From: Nostoc sp. FACHB-892
GTDB taxonomy: Bacteria > Cyanobacteriota > Cyanobacteriia > Cyanobacteriales > Nostocaceae
Direction of reading: 5' to 3'
Length of the DNA stretch: 64,000 nt
Assembly (NCBI RefSeq): GCF_014698795.1
Contig: NZ_JACJTR010000012.1
Location: forward strand, 156,400-220,399
The notes beneath the pieces were generated by a model. That model was not told the DNA's origin and searched no databases. It was given only the letters and a program-made list of their open reading frames with translations. Below are positions 37,025-46,495 of the stretch, one piece after another. Numbering within the stretch: position 1 is the stretch's first letter; each line of letters opens with the position of its first letter. Made by a program: the position numbers and the translations under genes.

Positions 37025-39685
37025 TTAATCTGATAACACCTGTTCTGCACATTGCTGGATTAATTTGGCGATTAAACCTGTCCAACCAGTTTGATGGCTA
37101 GCACCAATACCAGCGCCATTATCTCCATGAAAGTATTCATTGAACAGAATCAGGTCGCACCAATTCTGGTCAGTTTGGAATTTCTCTGTTCCACCATAAA
37201 AAGGTCGTCTACCAGAACTATCTGCCAGAAAAATCTGGATCAGTCTTTGAGCTAATTCAATTGATACTTCCTTAAGCGTCATCATTTGACCTGAACCGGT
37301 GGGACACTCAACTTTGAAATCGTCGCCGAAGTAGCGATAGAATTTTTGTAGGGATTCTAGTAGTAGATAATTAATCGGAAACCAAATTGGCCCGCGCCAG
37401 TTGGAGTTACCGCCAAACATTCCTGTGCTAGACTCAGCAGGTTCGTAATCTACCCGATACTCCCGACCATCTACGGTCAAAGCATAAGGATGAGACGCAT
37501 GAACTTTAGAAACAGACCGAATACCATAAGGGCTGAAAAATTCTGTTGCATCTAACATTTTTTCTAAGATGCGACGGAGTTTATCTGGATAAGCGATCGC
37601 TAGCAGTCGGCGCTCACCAATTCCTTGTTTCTGCATACAAGCAATATTTCGGGTCAGATCGGGGCGATTTTTCAAAAACCATTGTGTCCGCTCTCTAAAA
37701 CCTGGGAGTTGTTCTAAGGTCTCTGGTTCTAAAATGCTCACCGCACATAATGGGATTAGCCCTACTAGCGATCGCACTTTCATTGGGAATTGATGACTAT
37801 CAGGTAAATGTAGAGCATCGTAGTAAAAGCCATCAGTTTCATCCCATAGCGCGATTTCAGCTTCACCAACGCCGTTCATGGCATCAGCAATGTATAAAAA
37901 ATGCTCAAAAAACTTGCTGGCAATGTCTTCGTAGGTAGAATTTTCTTTGGATAACTCTAGGGCGATCGTCAGCATATTCAGAGAATACATCGCCATCCAA
38001 CTTGTACCATCTGCTTGTTGCAAATATCCACCAGTTGGTAGTTGAACACTGCGATCAAAGACACCAATATTATCCATACCTAAAAAGCCACCCTGAAAGA
38101 TATTTTTGCCCTCAAAATCTTTCCGGTTAACCCACCAAGTAAAGTTCAGCAGTAATTTTTGAAAGACACTCTCCAGAAATTTTTTATCCGCACGACCATA
38201 GATTTTTTGCTCAATCTGATAAACTTGCCATGCTGCCCAAGCATGAACCGGCGGATTCACATCACCAAAAGCCCATTCATAAGCAGGTAGTTGACCGTTA
38301 GGATGCATATACCACTCCCGTGTCAAGCGGCTCAGTTGCAGCTTGGCAAAATCCGGGTCAATCATGGCGAGCGGAATTACATGAAAAGCTAAATCCCAAG
38401 CCGCAAACCAAGGGTATTCCCATTTATCGGGCATGGAGATTACATCGTCGTTAAATAAATGAAACCATTCATGGTTTCTGCCATTGAGCCGTGATGCTGG
38501 CGGTCGAGGGCCAGCCGGATCGCCTTTTAGCCATTGGTCGGCTACATAGTAGTAAAATTGTTTACTCCATAGCATCCCAGCAAATGCTTGTCGCTGCACA
38601 TTACGCCTGTCTTCTAACATCGGCAACGGACATATTCGCTGATAAAATTCATCCGCCTCGCGCTGGCGCTGTTGCCAAACTGTATCAAATTCAGTCCCGA
38701 ATGGTGCAGTTAAATTTTGCACGTCACTTAACCGCAATCGTACTGTCTTGGTTGCGCCTGCACCGACGTGTAATTCGTAACGAGCAGCAAACTTAGTACC
38801 AATCCGATTGGGGTTGACAGCCGTTTTTTGCTCATTCACTACATAATTATTTATGCCATCTTTAACGTATGGTGAAGCATTGCTGACCCCAAATAATCTT
38901 TGATTATTAGTTTCATTTTCTGTAAAAAGTAGTTCTGGAGTTTCATTACAATACAGCCATCGAGTTGCTAAAGAAGGGTGATAAGCTTCGATGGTGCTGA
39001 GGTCAGAGTTAGATTGGCTAATTTTTAACCACGGCTTTTCTTCTTGATTACCAGTCCAAGACCAAGTGTTGCGGAACCAAAGCGTTGGTAACAAATGCAG
39101 CGTTTTTGCTTCTGGGCCTCGGTTAATCACACTGATTTCAATTAAAATGTCGTCGGGTGAAGCCTTAGCATACTCAACGAATACATCAAAATAGTGGTCT
39201 TGGTCAAATATACCTGTGTCGATTAATTCAAACTCTGAGCTTTGGCGACCTCTGCGGTGATTTTCTTCTACCAGCTGGCTGTATGGAAAAGCAGCTTGGG
39301 GATATTTATAAAGATATTTCATGTAGGAATGAGTCGGGGTGTTATCCAGGTAGAAGTAGTATTCTTTAACATCTTCCCCGTGATTTCCCTCATTCCCTGT
39401 GAGGCCGAAAAGTCTCTCTTTGAGGATTGCATCTTCACCATTCCAGAGAGCGATCGCAAAACATAGTCGCTGATGATTATCAGAAATTCCTCCAATTCCA
39501 TCTTCTCCCCAGCGATAGGCGCGGGAGCGGGCATGGTCGTGGGGAAAGAATTCCCAGGCGGTACCATCAGGGCTATAGTCTTCCCGTACCGTTCCCCACT
39601 GGCGTTCGCTCAGGTAGGAACCCCATCGTTTCCAGTAGGCTGTGCGATCACGGTCTGCTGCTAATCTTGCTTCTTCTTGGGTCAT
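37025..39685 (-). CDS. GH63-like glucosidase (MGH1-like glycoside hydrolase)
   Basis: An 886-residue cytosolic protein with no signal peptide. The (alpha/alpha)6 barrel of GH63/MGH1-like glycosidases is evident: [20 protein letters not shown] with FAAWDLAFH (acid region) and, late, [20 protein letters not shown] and [21 protein letters not shown] (base region). Characterised bacterial relatives hydrolyse mannosylglycerate, glucosylglycerate or alpha-glucosides. Glucosylglycerate and similar solutes are osmoprotectants, so a compatible-solute role is possible. It follows the amylo-1,6-glucosidase gene by 96 bases on the same strand. Confidence 0.87.
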   Translation of the reverse strand: MTQEEARLAADRDRTAYWKRWGSYLSERQWGTVREDYSPDGTAWEFFPHDHARSRAYRWGEDGIGGISDNHQRLCFAIALWNGEDAILKERLFGLTGNEGNHGEDVKEYYFYLDNTPTHSYMKYLYKYPQAAFPYSQLVEENHRRGRQSSEFELIDTGIFDQDHYFDVFVEYAKASPDDILIEISVINRGPEAKTLHLLPTLWFRNTWSWTGNQEEKPWLKISQSNSDLSTIEAYHPSLATRWLYCNETPELLFTENETNNQRLFGVSNASPYVKDGINNYVVNEQKTAVNPNRIGTKFAARYELHVGAGATKTVRLRLSDVQNLTAPFGTEFDTVWQQRQREADEFYQRICPLPMLEDRRNVQRQAFAGMLWSKQFYYYVADQWLKGDPAGPRPPASRLNGRNHEWFHLFNDDVISMPDKWEYPWFAAWDLAFHVIPLAMIDPDFAKLQLSRLTREWYMHPNGQLPAYEWAFGDVNPPVHAWAAWQVYQIEQKIYGRADKKFLESVFQKLLLNFTWWVNRKDFEGKNIFQGGFLGMDNIGVFDRSVQLPTGGYLQQADGTSWMAMYSLNMLTIALELSKENSTYEDIASKFFEHFLYIADAMNGVGEAEIALWDETDGFYYDALHLPDSHQFPMKVRSLVGLIPLCAVSILEPETLEQLPGFRERTQWFLKNRPDLTRNIACMQKQGIGERRLLAIAYPDKLRRILEKMLDATEFFSPYGIRSVSKVHASHPYALTVDGREYRVDYEPAESSTGMFGGNSNWRGPIWFPINYLLLESLQKFYRYFGDDFKVECPTGSGQMMTLKEVSIELAQRLIQIFLADSSGRRPFYGGTEKFQTDQNWCDLILFNEYFHGDNGAGIGASHQTGWTGLIAKLIQQCAEQVLSD

Positions 39686-39781
39686 AGCGATTTAGGATTT
39701 TGGATTAAAAATCTTTAGCACAAGGTTGTTTTAAGTGGCTCAAACAATACTCTTTATGCTGATTTTGGATGAATGCAAAAC

Positions 39782-41782
39782 TTAAAATTTAGAATTCTCT
39801 GTGGTAGGTTCTGTTGCTATCCAGGCGCGAAGCACTTCTGCTACCGTCCAGGCTTGAGCAATACAACCTCGTGGGGTGAGTGGCTCATTACCATCAAAAA
39901 TCTCACTGAGACTACCTACGCCGTGAGCGCGTAGATGATTAGCCATTGGCTCAAGTAGACTCCGAGCTTGTACTGGATCGTTGAAAACACGTAAGTGGGC
40001 TAAAACAAACGGCCCAATCAGCCAGCCCCAAACCGTTCCTTGATGATAAACACTATCTCGCTGAAACTGATCTCCACCGTAGTGACCTTGATATTGTGGA
40101 TGGTTGGGGTCAAGACTGCGTAAACCGTGGGAGGTGAGAAGCGATCGCGCACAAGATTCCACCACACCCCGCTGTTGAACTGGAGTCAGGGGGCTTTCTG
40201 GTAATGACACAGCGAATATCTGGTTTGGTCGCAACGATTCATCATGTCCCTCAGGCCCATCTAGAACATCGTAGCAGTAACCAACTGCATCGTTCCAGAA
40301 GCGCCCAAATCCTGTATTTGCCAGCTCTTGCATCTGCTTGTATTCTTGGTAGGGCTTACCCAGCTTTCGTGCAAAGTTTGCCATAGTTCCCAAAGCATTA
40401 CACCACAAAGCATTAACTTCTATGGGTTTGCCAATGCGTGGCGTAACCACCCAATCACCAATTTTGGCATCCATCCAGGTGAGTTGCACTCCTGTCTCAC
40501 CTGCATAAAGTAGACCATCATTCGGGTCTAGGTGAATGTTGTAGCGCGTTCCTTGACGATGCCAATCAACAATGTCTGCTAGCACAGGAAAGAGTTCACT
40601 TAGCAACTCGTCGTCTTTTGTTGCCCCATAGTAAGCGCGAATCGCTTCAAAGTACCAGAGGGTTGCATCCACTGTATTATATTCTGGTGCTTCACCGGCA
40701 TCGGGAAAGCGGTTAGGTAACATACCTTGGTCTACGTAGCGGGCAAAAGTACGTAAAATAGGGCGTGCAAGCTCTGGACGACCGACCGAGATTGTTAAAC
40801 CAGGTAAGCTAATCATTGTATCTCGCCCCCAGTCACCGAACCAATGATAACCAGCAATGATTGTTTTGCCGTTGGGTTCATCAGGCAATGGGCGACTGAC
40901 AATGAATTGGTCGGCAGCGAGGACTAGCTGATGCACCCAGTCTGGATCTGCTTTGGCATTGACACGGCTTTGTTTCCAGAATCCGAGCAGCTTTTGCTCA
41001 AGGGAGCGAGGTAACTTTAAGGCTACTTGGCCATCTAACTTTGGATGGATCTCTGTGCTGGCAACAAAAGTGAGTGATTCACCGGGCTGGAGGGTAGCGT
41101 CAAAGGTGGCTGCATGTAGATGATCTTCGCGATCGTCGAGTCCGCGATCGCGTTCTCTGGCTAAGTCAAATTCATAGTACCACTCGTGGGCTGGTGTTGC
41201 CTGACCGCGATCGCTTAATAGATACAATGGCACAGCTTCCCCAAAAGCAGTAACACGGACACCATATTCAATAGCATCAACGTTCATCTGCCAGCCTCGT
41301 GCATGTGTGCTACCGTGATAATCCCGATAATTTACCAGTGCTTTCAGCTTTAGCATCAGTGGTTGAGTGGCACGACGCAGGTAATATTGAAGATATGTGG
41401 TATTGCTGCCGGGTTGCATCCATATACGTTTTTCCAATAAAGCATCCGCACAAGTAAATCGCCATGTTGGTATTGTGCCTTCTAACTCGAAGGATTCAAT
41501 GCGCTCATAGCCATCTGGATTAACGGCTCCACCAGCCCAGCGGCTGGCTCCAAGGGGATAATTGCGTCCGTCATACAAAACTGTTTCATCTAACTTAGCT
41601 AGTAACAGAGTTCTCATCAGTGGTGGCTTCAATGCTGCCACGAGTAATCCGTGATAGCGACGTGTAAGTATACCTGATACTGTCCCTGAAGCATAACCAC
41701 CGATGCCATTAGTTACCAACCATTCTCGCCCTGCTGCCAAATCGAGAACACCACAAATTTCGCGTCCAAAGTTGATACTCAT
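39782..41782 (-). CDS. Amylo-alpha-1,6-glucosidase (GDE_C/GH133 type)
   Basis: A 666-residue archaeal/bacterial-type glycogen debranching enzyme. The N-domain begins EWLVTNGIGGYASGTVSGILTRRYHGLLVAA, the hallmark of the GDE_N family. The C-terminal catalytic barrel has WFGDWGRDTMISLPG (acid Asp) and NAEW-like WCNALGTM, ending HQGTVWGWLIGPFV and SEIFDG. It removes alpha-1,6-linked glucose branches. It complements GlgX (isoamylase type) and MalQ in the window, so this locus carries several routes of branched glucan breakdown. It is first in a minus-strand run with the GH63-like gene. Confidence 0.92.
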   Translation of the reverse strand: MSINFGREICGVLDLAAGREWLVTNGIGGYASGTVSGILTRRYHGLLVAALKPPLMRTLLLAKLDETVLYDGRNYPLGASRWAGGAVNPDGYERIESFELEGTIPTWRFTCADALLEKRIWMQPGSNTTYLQYYLRRATQPLMLKLKALVNYRDYHGSTHARGWQMNVDAIEYGVRVTAFGEAVPLYLLSDRGQATPAHEWYYEFDLARERDRGLDDREDHLHAATFDATLQPGESLTFVASTEIHPKLDGQVALKLPRSLEQKLLGFWKQSRVNAKADPDWVHQLVLAADQFIVSRPLPDEPNGKTIIAGYHWFGDWGRDTMISLPGLTISVGRPELARPILRTFARYVDQGMLPNRFPDAGEAPEYNTVDATLWYFEAIRAYYGATKDDELLSELFPVLADIVDWHRQGTRYNIHLDPNDGLLYAGETGVQLTWMDAKIGDWVVTPRIGKPIEVNALWCNALGTMANFARKLGKPYQEYKQMQELANTGFGRFWNDAVGYCYDVLDGPEGHDESLRPNQIFAVSLPESPLTPVQQRGVVESCARSLLTSHGLRSLDPNHPQYQGHYGGDQFQRDSVYHQGTVWGWLIGPFVLAHLRVFNDPVQARSLLEPMANHLRAHGVGSLSEIFDGNEPLTPRGCIAQAWTVAEVLRAWIATEPTTENSKF

Positions 41783-41993
41783 AAGTGATAGTAGGTTCTG
41801 TACTCCAGATCACAAAGACTCTAGAACGTTAGAGCCAACACAAACTAAGCTGTTTTACATCAAGGCCGCATATTTAATCTCTTTACTCTGTGTTCTCTAC
41901 GCCTAATAAGGTTAAATAAATTACTTTTAAACCGTAAAGGCACAAAGAGAGCAGGGAGAAAAAACAGATTTTAGAAGTCACCTTAAAAAGGTT

Positions 41994-42227
41994 AGTACCG
42001 CAAGGCGGAATTCAAAACTCAAAATGAAGCTCGCGGACTCGCTCTAAGCGTTCGCGTAGGTCTCGTAGAGAAGCCATGCTGTTGGCGTTCGCGTTAGCGT
42101 CTCTGAAAGAGAAGCCTTTTATAGAGAAGGCTTTAGGCTGCGCTAACAAAATTCAAAATTCAAAATGAATACAGCATAAGCGTTTCATTGATTTAGAATG
42201 GGTGGTTTATTTACGCCTTGCGGTACT
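41994..42227. repeat. MITE-like element with AGTACCGCAAGGCG inverted ends
   Basis: AGTACCGCAAGGCG at 41994-42007 has a perfect inverted copy, CGCCTTGCGGTACT, at 42214-42227, extended by a flanking TA on each side. The 234-base interior has no gene but contains further repeat words (GAATTCAAAACTCAAAATGAA, GCGTTCGCG). It is followed 15 bases later by the stop of the SDR gene. It fits a non-autonomous transposable element. Confidence 0.75.
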
Positions 42228-42242
42228 ATTGTTCTAGTTTAC

Positions 42243-43016
42243 CTATTGCTCATGATAGTTCCGGCTCAATCCCCCATCTACATAGAACGTTGCACCTGTG
42301 ATGTAGTCAGCATCGGCTGAGGCTAAGAAAGAAACTATAGGTGCAATATCCTGTGGTTTACCTAAGCGACCCAAGGGAATGTTTTTTAACAGCGCTCCTA
42401 ATTTTTCGGGGTCATTTAACAGCTTACTATTGATTGGTGTCTCAATTGCTCCAGGAGCCACGTTGTTAATTGTAATTCCCAGAGGGCCAAGTTCAACTGC
42501 TAGGTTACGCATCGTCATCTTTACACCGCCCTTGCTGGCACAGTAAGCAGTGAAGTGGGGAAACGCTATTTCCTCATGGGTAGAGCTAATATTGATGATT
42601 TTGCCGGTTCGCTTGGTTTCGATGAAGTGCTGCACTATCGCTTGAGTAGCGAAAAATGTCCCTTTGAGGTTGAGATTAATCACTGCATCATAGTCGGCTT
42701 CGGTGATGTTCCAGAAATCAGCATTTCGACCGTCAATACCAGCATTGTTTACTAAAATGTCTAACTTGCCAAAGTATTGAATACCCTGGTCTATAAGTTG
42801 ACGGATGTCGCTAATTACACTCAAGTCAGCTTTAATAGTTAAGCCTTTGCTGCCAGCAGCTTCTACTTTCGACAAAGTTTCTTCAGCCCCTTCGGGATGA
42901 GAGCGATAATCAATCACAACATCTGCACCTTGTTCAGCCAGATGTACGGCAATAGCTTGACCAATTCCTCCACTACTACCAGTTACTAAAGCTACCTTAC
43001 CTTCTAGTTTCTTCAT
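42243..43016 (-). CDS. SDR family oxidoreductase (glucose/3-oxoacyl reductase-like)
   Basis: A 257-residue classical short-chain dehydrogenase. NAD(P)-binding TGSSGGIGQAIA, structural NNAGIDG, catalytic Ser in IINISSTHEE, and YCASK (Tyr and Lys). The C-terminal ITGATFYVDGG is typical of glucose 1-dehydrogenase-like and FabG-like members. GGAGAAAGCT precedes the ATG. It is downstream of the aquaporin gene in a minus-strand run of stress-type genes; the substrate is not known. Confidence 0.92.
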   Translation of the reverse strand: MKKLEGKVALVTGSSGGIGQAIAVHLAEQGADVVIDYRSHPEGAEETLSKVEAAGSKGLTIKADLSVISDIRQLIDQGIQYFGKLDILVNNAGIDGRNADFWNITEADYDAVINLNLKGTFFATQAIVQHFIETKRTGKIINISSTHEEIAFPHFTAYCASKGGVKMTMRNLAVELGPLGITINNVAPGAIETPINSKLLNDPEKLGALLKNIPLGRLGKPQDIAPIVSFLASADADYITGATFYVDGGLSRNYHEQ

Positions 43017-43102
43017 TAGCTTTCTCCTTTTAGAGTATTTTGATGTTTTCAGGTCTTATAAAACAGGATTCAGGAGTCAGAATTCTGGATTCTTCTTTAA
43101 AT

Positions 43103-43912
43103 CTACTGATGCTTTTGCAGATGTGGCACCTTAACATTCTTAAAAATACAACGATAATTGGGAACATGAAAAAGTTTGCCGGTCAAAACTTCACGTTCAC
43201 CCATAGCTATCAGTTGAAAAACTCCCACAGCAGTTAATGCACCTAGTGGAGATGCAATACAATAAAGCCATTGATTTTGCCAAGACCATGCTACGAAAGC
43301 AGGCCCCATACTCCGTGCTGTATTCAAACTGGTACCAGAAATGGGCGCTCCCAACCAAACCATAGTTGCCACTAAAAGCCATACCATTAAAGGTGTCCAG
43401 CGCAATAGCTGATGATGACTCAAAAAGATAAAGATAGACAGCACTAACATAAATGTCATGAAAACTTCAGCTAGGAATACATACCACAAGGGATAGTTTA
43501 TTCCAGGTAAAGTAATACAATAATTGACGCTGATCAGGTAATTTCCCCACAAAGCTAATGCTAAAGATGTGCCAATAATTGCGCCCAGAAATTGACCAAT
43601 AATATATCCAATTAAGTCCTGTTTATGCATTTTGCCTTGCATCCAAAATGCCAATGATAAGCAGGGGTTTAGGTGCGAACCACTCAGTTTTCCTAAAGGG
43701 GAAATGCTAAATAATGCACCACTTCCAGCGAAAATGAGACCATTAATTAATAAACGAGGACTCACAGCTGGGATGAGATGCTCCATAGGCAAGCCTTTGC
43801 CAAAATTGAAGGTGATTATACTGAATCCAACCAAGAGATTGAAAGCAGTTCCCACCAACTCTGCACCATATTCAGACCAATTTAGAGTTTTCCAATTTGC
43901 AAAAGTATTCAT
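43103..43912 (-). CDS. Aquaporin/MIP-family channel with altered NPA boxes
   Basis: A 269-residue membrane protein with six hydrophobic segments and the MIP duplication. The first pore box is NPC (SGSHLNPCLSLAFW) and the second NTA (GTSLNTARSMGPAF), instead of NPA and NPA. The Arg of the selectivity filter after the second box is kept. MIP channels pass water or small neutral solutes such as glycerol. The altered boxes imply changed selectivity. I chose the ATG at 43912 over a TTG 8 codons upstream. It lies between an SDR and a VOC gene on the same strand. Confidence 0.88.
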   Translation of the reverse strand: MNTFANWKTLNWSEYGAELVGTAFNLLVGFSIITFNFGKGLPMEHLIPAVSPRLLINGLIFAGSGALFSISPLGKLSGSHLNPCLSLAFWMQGKMHKQDLIGYIIGQFLGAIIGTSLALALWGNYLISVNYCITLPGINYPLWYVFLAEVFMTFMLVLSIFIFLSHHQLLRWTPLMVWLLVATMVWLGAPISGTSLNTARSMGPAFVAWSWQNQWLYCIASPLGALTAVGVFQLIAMGEREVLTGKLFHVPNYRCIFKNVKVPHLQKHQ

Positions 43913-44061
43913 GAGTTTATCTCTGGCGATCAACAATTAAGCTTTATACAGCAATTCCATTAAGGTTTTGAACAAAGATTAGCGACTTCATTAAGGATTT
44001 TTATGCTCAAATTGTTCATCTCCTATTAAGAAATGCTGTATATAGTTAAGTTGAAATTACC

Positions 44062-44499
44062 TCAATTGATCTGCAATGGTGGTGGATTATCCTGATCGAC
44101 ATATCCTTGGCTAATTTCAACAATATTACCATCTGGATCGGATACCCAAACCGTGCGCCACCCAGGAATAAAGCTATCAAAGTTGAGTGGTCCAAGGGTT
44201 ACTTTTGCATCTTTGCCGATTTCAGCGAGTTTAGCATCAACATCATCAACCTGGAAACCAAAATGACGCCAAGCTGGATATGTGGGGCCATCTTGGTTGG
44301 CTAAAGGAACAGGGGTTTCTCCTTTTGCTTGGAAGAGTTCAAGGTACATATCACCCAATTTCAAAAAGACAATCTGCTCATTATTGCCAATGGGTGCAAC
44401 TCTTGCTCGCTTAAAGCCGAAATATTTCGTGTAGAATTTTTCAGTTGCAATCGGATCTTTGCAGCTGATTGCCATTTGTGAAACTTTTAACAAAGCCAT
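44062..44499 (-). CDS. VOC-family (glyoxalase/bleomycin-resistance-like) protein
   Basis: About 145 residues with two beta-alpha-beta-beta-beta modules: VSQMAISCKDPIATEKFYTKYFGF and RHFGFQVDDVDAKLAEIG, ending VWVSDPDGNIVEI. The last motif carries the conserved Glu metal ligand. VOC proteins are metal-dependent lyases, dioxygenases or epimerases, or bind small molecules. The ATG at 44499 (MALLKVSQMA) is preferred over a GTG 7 codons upstream. It sits at the downstream end of a SnoaL/ThDP/DJ-1 gene run, 37 bases after a SnoaL gene, consistent with one operon. Confidence 0.88.
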   Translation of the reverse strand: MALLKVSQMAISCKDPIATEKFYTKYFGFKRARVAPIGNNEQIVFLKLGDMYLELFQAKGETPVPLANQDGPTYPAWRHFGFQVDDVDAKLAEIGKDAKVTLGPLNFDSFIPGWRTVWVSDPDGNIVEISQGYVDQDNPPPLQIN

Positions 44500-44536
44500 T
44501 ACTTCAGTCCTTGCTGACACAAAAAAGTGAACTTAG

Positions 44537-45358
44537 TTACGCGTATGATCCATCGGGATACTGAATTACACCAGCAAAGTGAACAGCGATTTTGCGATCG
44601 CGCAGTACCCAGTTATCATAGAAACTTACCTCGCCAACATCGCCATTGACACTTCTGGTCTTCAAGCTTTCGACTATCATCAGCGTGTTCTCGGTTTCAG
44701 CCCACTGGTTAAGTTTGACCTCAAAATCTTCTAGACTGAAGATGCGACTTTCAAAGAACTCTTTGAGTGCTTGACGACCACGCACATAAATCGGTTTGCG
44801 GTTTTCGGTCAAGGTGCTAATAAGCAGCACATCTTCAGCATATTGGTTGAGTAAACCATCTACATTTTTCGCTTTAATGAAACCGATATGCTCTTTATAA
44901 AACTTGCCCAATGGAGATGTAGGTACTTCTGTTTTAGCTGTTTCTGCATTTACATAAGTTTTATCTGGATACTGAATTACGCCAGCAAAGTGAATAGCGA
45001 TTTTTCCATTTTGCAAAAACCAGTTATCGTAGAACTCCACACTACCGACTTCACCGGTCTTACTTGTGGTGGTTAACTCCTCCACCATCATCAGCGTGTT
45101 TTCAGTTTCAGCCCACTGGTTAAGCCTGATTTCAAAATCTTCTAAACCGAAAATACGACCTTCAAAAAACTCTTTGAGTGCTTGACGACCTTGTACGTAA
45201 ACTGGTTGGCGGTCTTCGGTTAAGGTGCTAATGAGCAGAGCATCATCAGCATACTGATTGAGTAAACCATCAAGATTTTTAGCTTTAATGAAACCGATAT
45301 GTTCTTTATAAAGCTTGCTGATGGGAGAAACAATCAATTGTTCTATTGGTGTACTCAT
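44537..45358 (-). CDS. Tandemly duplicated SnoaL/NTF2-like protein
   Basis: A 273-residue protein made of two nearly identical SnoaL-like domains (about 7-130 and 148-271). Shared strings such as YKEHIGFIKAKN, GLLNQYA, GRQALKEFFE, LNQWAETENTLM and AVHFAGVIQYPD or AIHFAGVIQYPD occur in both halves, so the duplication is recent. The fold forms a cone with a ligand pocket (polyketide cyclases, ketosteroid isomerase, orange-carotenoid-protein C-domain relatives). No catalytic residue is certain. AGGA lies before the ATG. It is one of three neighbouring SnoaL genes. Confidence 0.88.
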   Translation of the reverse strand: MSTPIEQLIVSPISKLYKEHIGFIKAKNLDGLLNQYADDALLISTLTEDRQPVYVQGRQALKEFFEGRIFGLEDFEIRLNQWAETENTLMMVEELTTTSKTGEVGSVEFYDNWFLQNGKIAIHFAGVIQYPDKTYVNAETAKTEVPTSPLGKFYKEHIGFIKAKNVDGLLNQYAEDVLLISTLTENRKPIYVRGRQALKEFFESRIFSLEDFEVKLNQWAETENTLMIVESLKTRSVNGDVGEVSFYDNWVLRDRKIAVHFAGVIQYPDGSYA

Positions 45359-45524
45359 GGTAGTCCTATATGTAGAGGATTAAAACTGAAGGAAGTTATG
45401 GCGACGGTAGGAATGAAGGTGAGCAGAACTAAGGTGAACTCATTTGTAGTTAGGGCTAGTTTCTAACTACAAACAAGTGCGGAGTTTCCCGCCGTAGGCA
45501 TCCCCTAAAATTTGTGCTATTCTA

Positions 45525-45896
45525 TTAAACCCAAAAACCAAAATGATAAGTAATTTGTCCATTACGGATAGTCCAGGCATCGCCAACTGATACTTGACCA
45601 AGTTTGCAGTTGAATTTTGCTTGGAAAAAAATAGCGTTTTCTGCTTCTGTGAAATCTAGAGATTTGATATCTATATATTCAATTGTTCTTAAGTAGTCGT
45701 GAAAGAATGTTTTAATATTTTCACGCCCATTAATTGTGATTGGTGCAGGTGTATTCTCAAAACCATTAAAGAAGGTGATTAACACAGCATCTTCCGCATA
45801 ATCCCTATCTACCATCTCATCGATTTTTCCGGCAGAAATAGTTTCGATATGTTTGTCAAAAAATTGCCGTCCGGGTGAAATTGTTGAAACTGTCAT
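45525..45896 (-). CDS. SnoaL/NTF2-like protein
   Basis: About 123 residues. FFDKHIETISAGKIDEMVDRDYAEDAVLI, GRENIKTFFHDYL and GQVSVGDAWTIRNGQITYHFGF show the SnoaL-like pattern seen in the duplicated neighbour, but diverged. The start at 45896 is chosen because GGAGA lies 8-9 bases upstream; an in-frame ATG 16 codons earlier lacks such a site. Function unknown; likely a small-molecule binding or isomerase-like fold. It lies in the minus-strand run between the duplicated SnoaL gene and another SnoaL gene. Confidence 0.8.
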   Translation of the reverse strand: MTVSTISPGRQFFDKHIETISAGKIDEMVDRDYAEDAVLITFFNGFENTPAPITINGRENIKTFFHDYLRTIEYIDIKSLDFTEAENAIFFQAKFNCKLGQVSVGDAWTIRNGQITYHFGFWV

Positions 45897-46006
45897 TTTG
45901 ATATCTCCTGTAATTTTTAAGGAATTATAAGTATGAAGCGCCATTAACTACGCATTTATTGTCATGTGCGCTCCAAAACTTCATTTTCTTGTGGATGTCT
46001 GCAATA

Positions 46007-46456
46007 TTAGAGTTGAGCAGACCCTTCATAGTAACTAAGCGAATCAACAATGTAGGTTGCAATTACTGGCTTACCAGTATAAGGCGATCGCTTAATAATC
46101 CAAGTTTGATAAGCATCTAAAATAATGCGTTGACTTTTGGCTGCTGGTGGATTCCATACGCTAGCTTCCCATTTGACGATGACTTGAACGCTCGCCTCGT
46201 CTCCTGAAGGCTTAACATTGACTTGCTTTAATGTATGGACTTCATCAAAGAAAATTCCGATAACGCGCTCGTACCAACCTTTAAATCCATCAAAACCATA
46301 AACTGTAGCTTCAGGAAAGCGCATTTCTAGACCTTCTTCAGCCAGTAAAGGAATATAATCTTCAAGTGGAGCGTGAACATCTAGTTTCAAATACCAGTCC
46401 GTTGCTAGTTGCTTAATTTCTAATTCGGTTAAAGGTGCTATTTTAGCTACTGTCAT
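46007..46456 (-). CDS. SnoaL/NTF2-like protein
   Basis: A 149-residue protein with NTF2-like organisation: WYLKLDVHAPLEDYIPLLAEEGLEMRFPE, then FDGFKGWYERVIGIFFDE, VQVIVKWEASVW and RIILDAYQTWIIKRS. It is distinct in sequence from the other two SnoaL-type genes beside it. GGGAGAAAAAC precedes the ATG. It starts 39 bases after the ThDP-enzyme stop, so the ThDP and SnoaL genes are probably cotranscribed. Function unknown; one possibility is a pocket protein acting on the ThDP enzyme's product. Confidence 0.82.
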   Translation of the reverse strand: MTVAKIAPLTELEIKQLATDWYLKLDVHAPLEDYIPLLAEEGLEMRFPEATVYGFDGFKGWYERVIGIFFDEVHTLKQVNVKPSGDEASVQVIVKWEASVWNPPAAKSQRIILDAYQTWIIKRSPYTGKPVIATYIVDSLSYYEGSAQL

Positions 46457-46495
46457 TGTTTTTCTCCCTTTTAATTCAGTAAAAATTCTGGTCTA

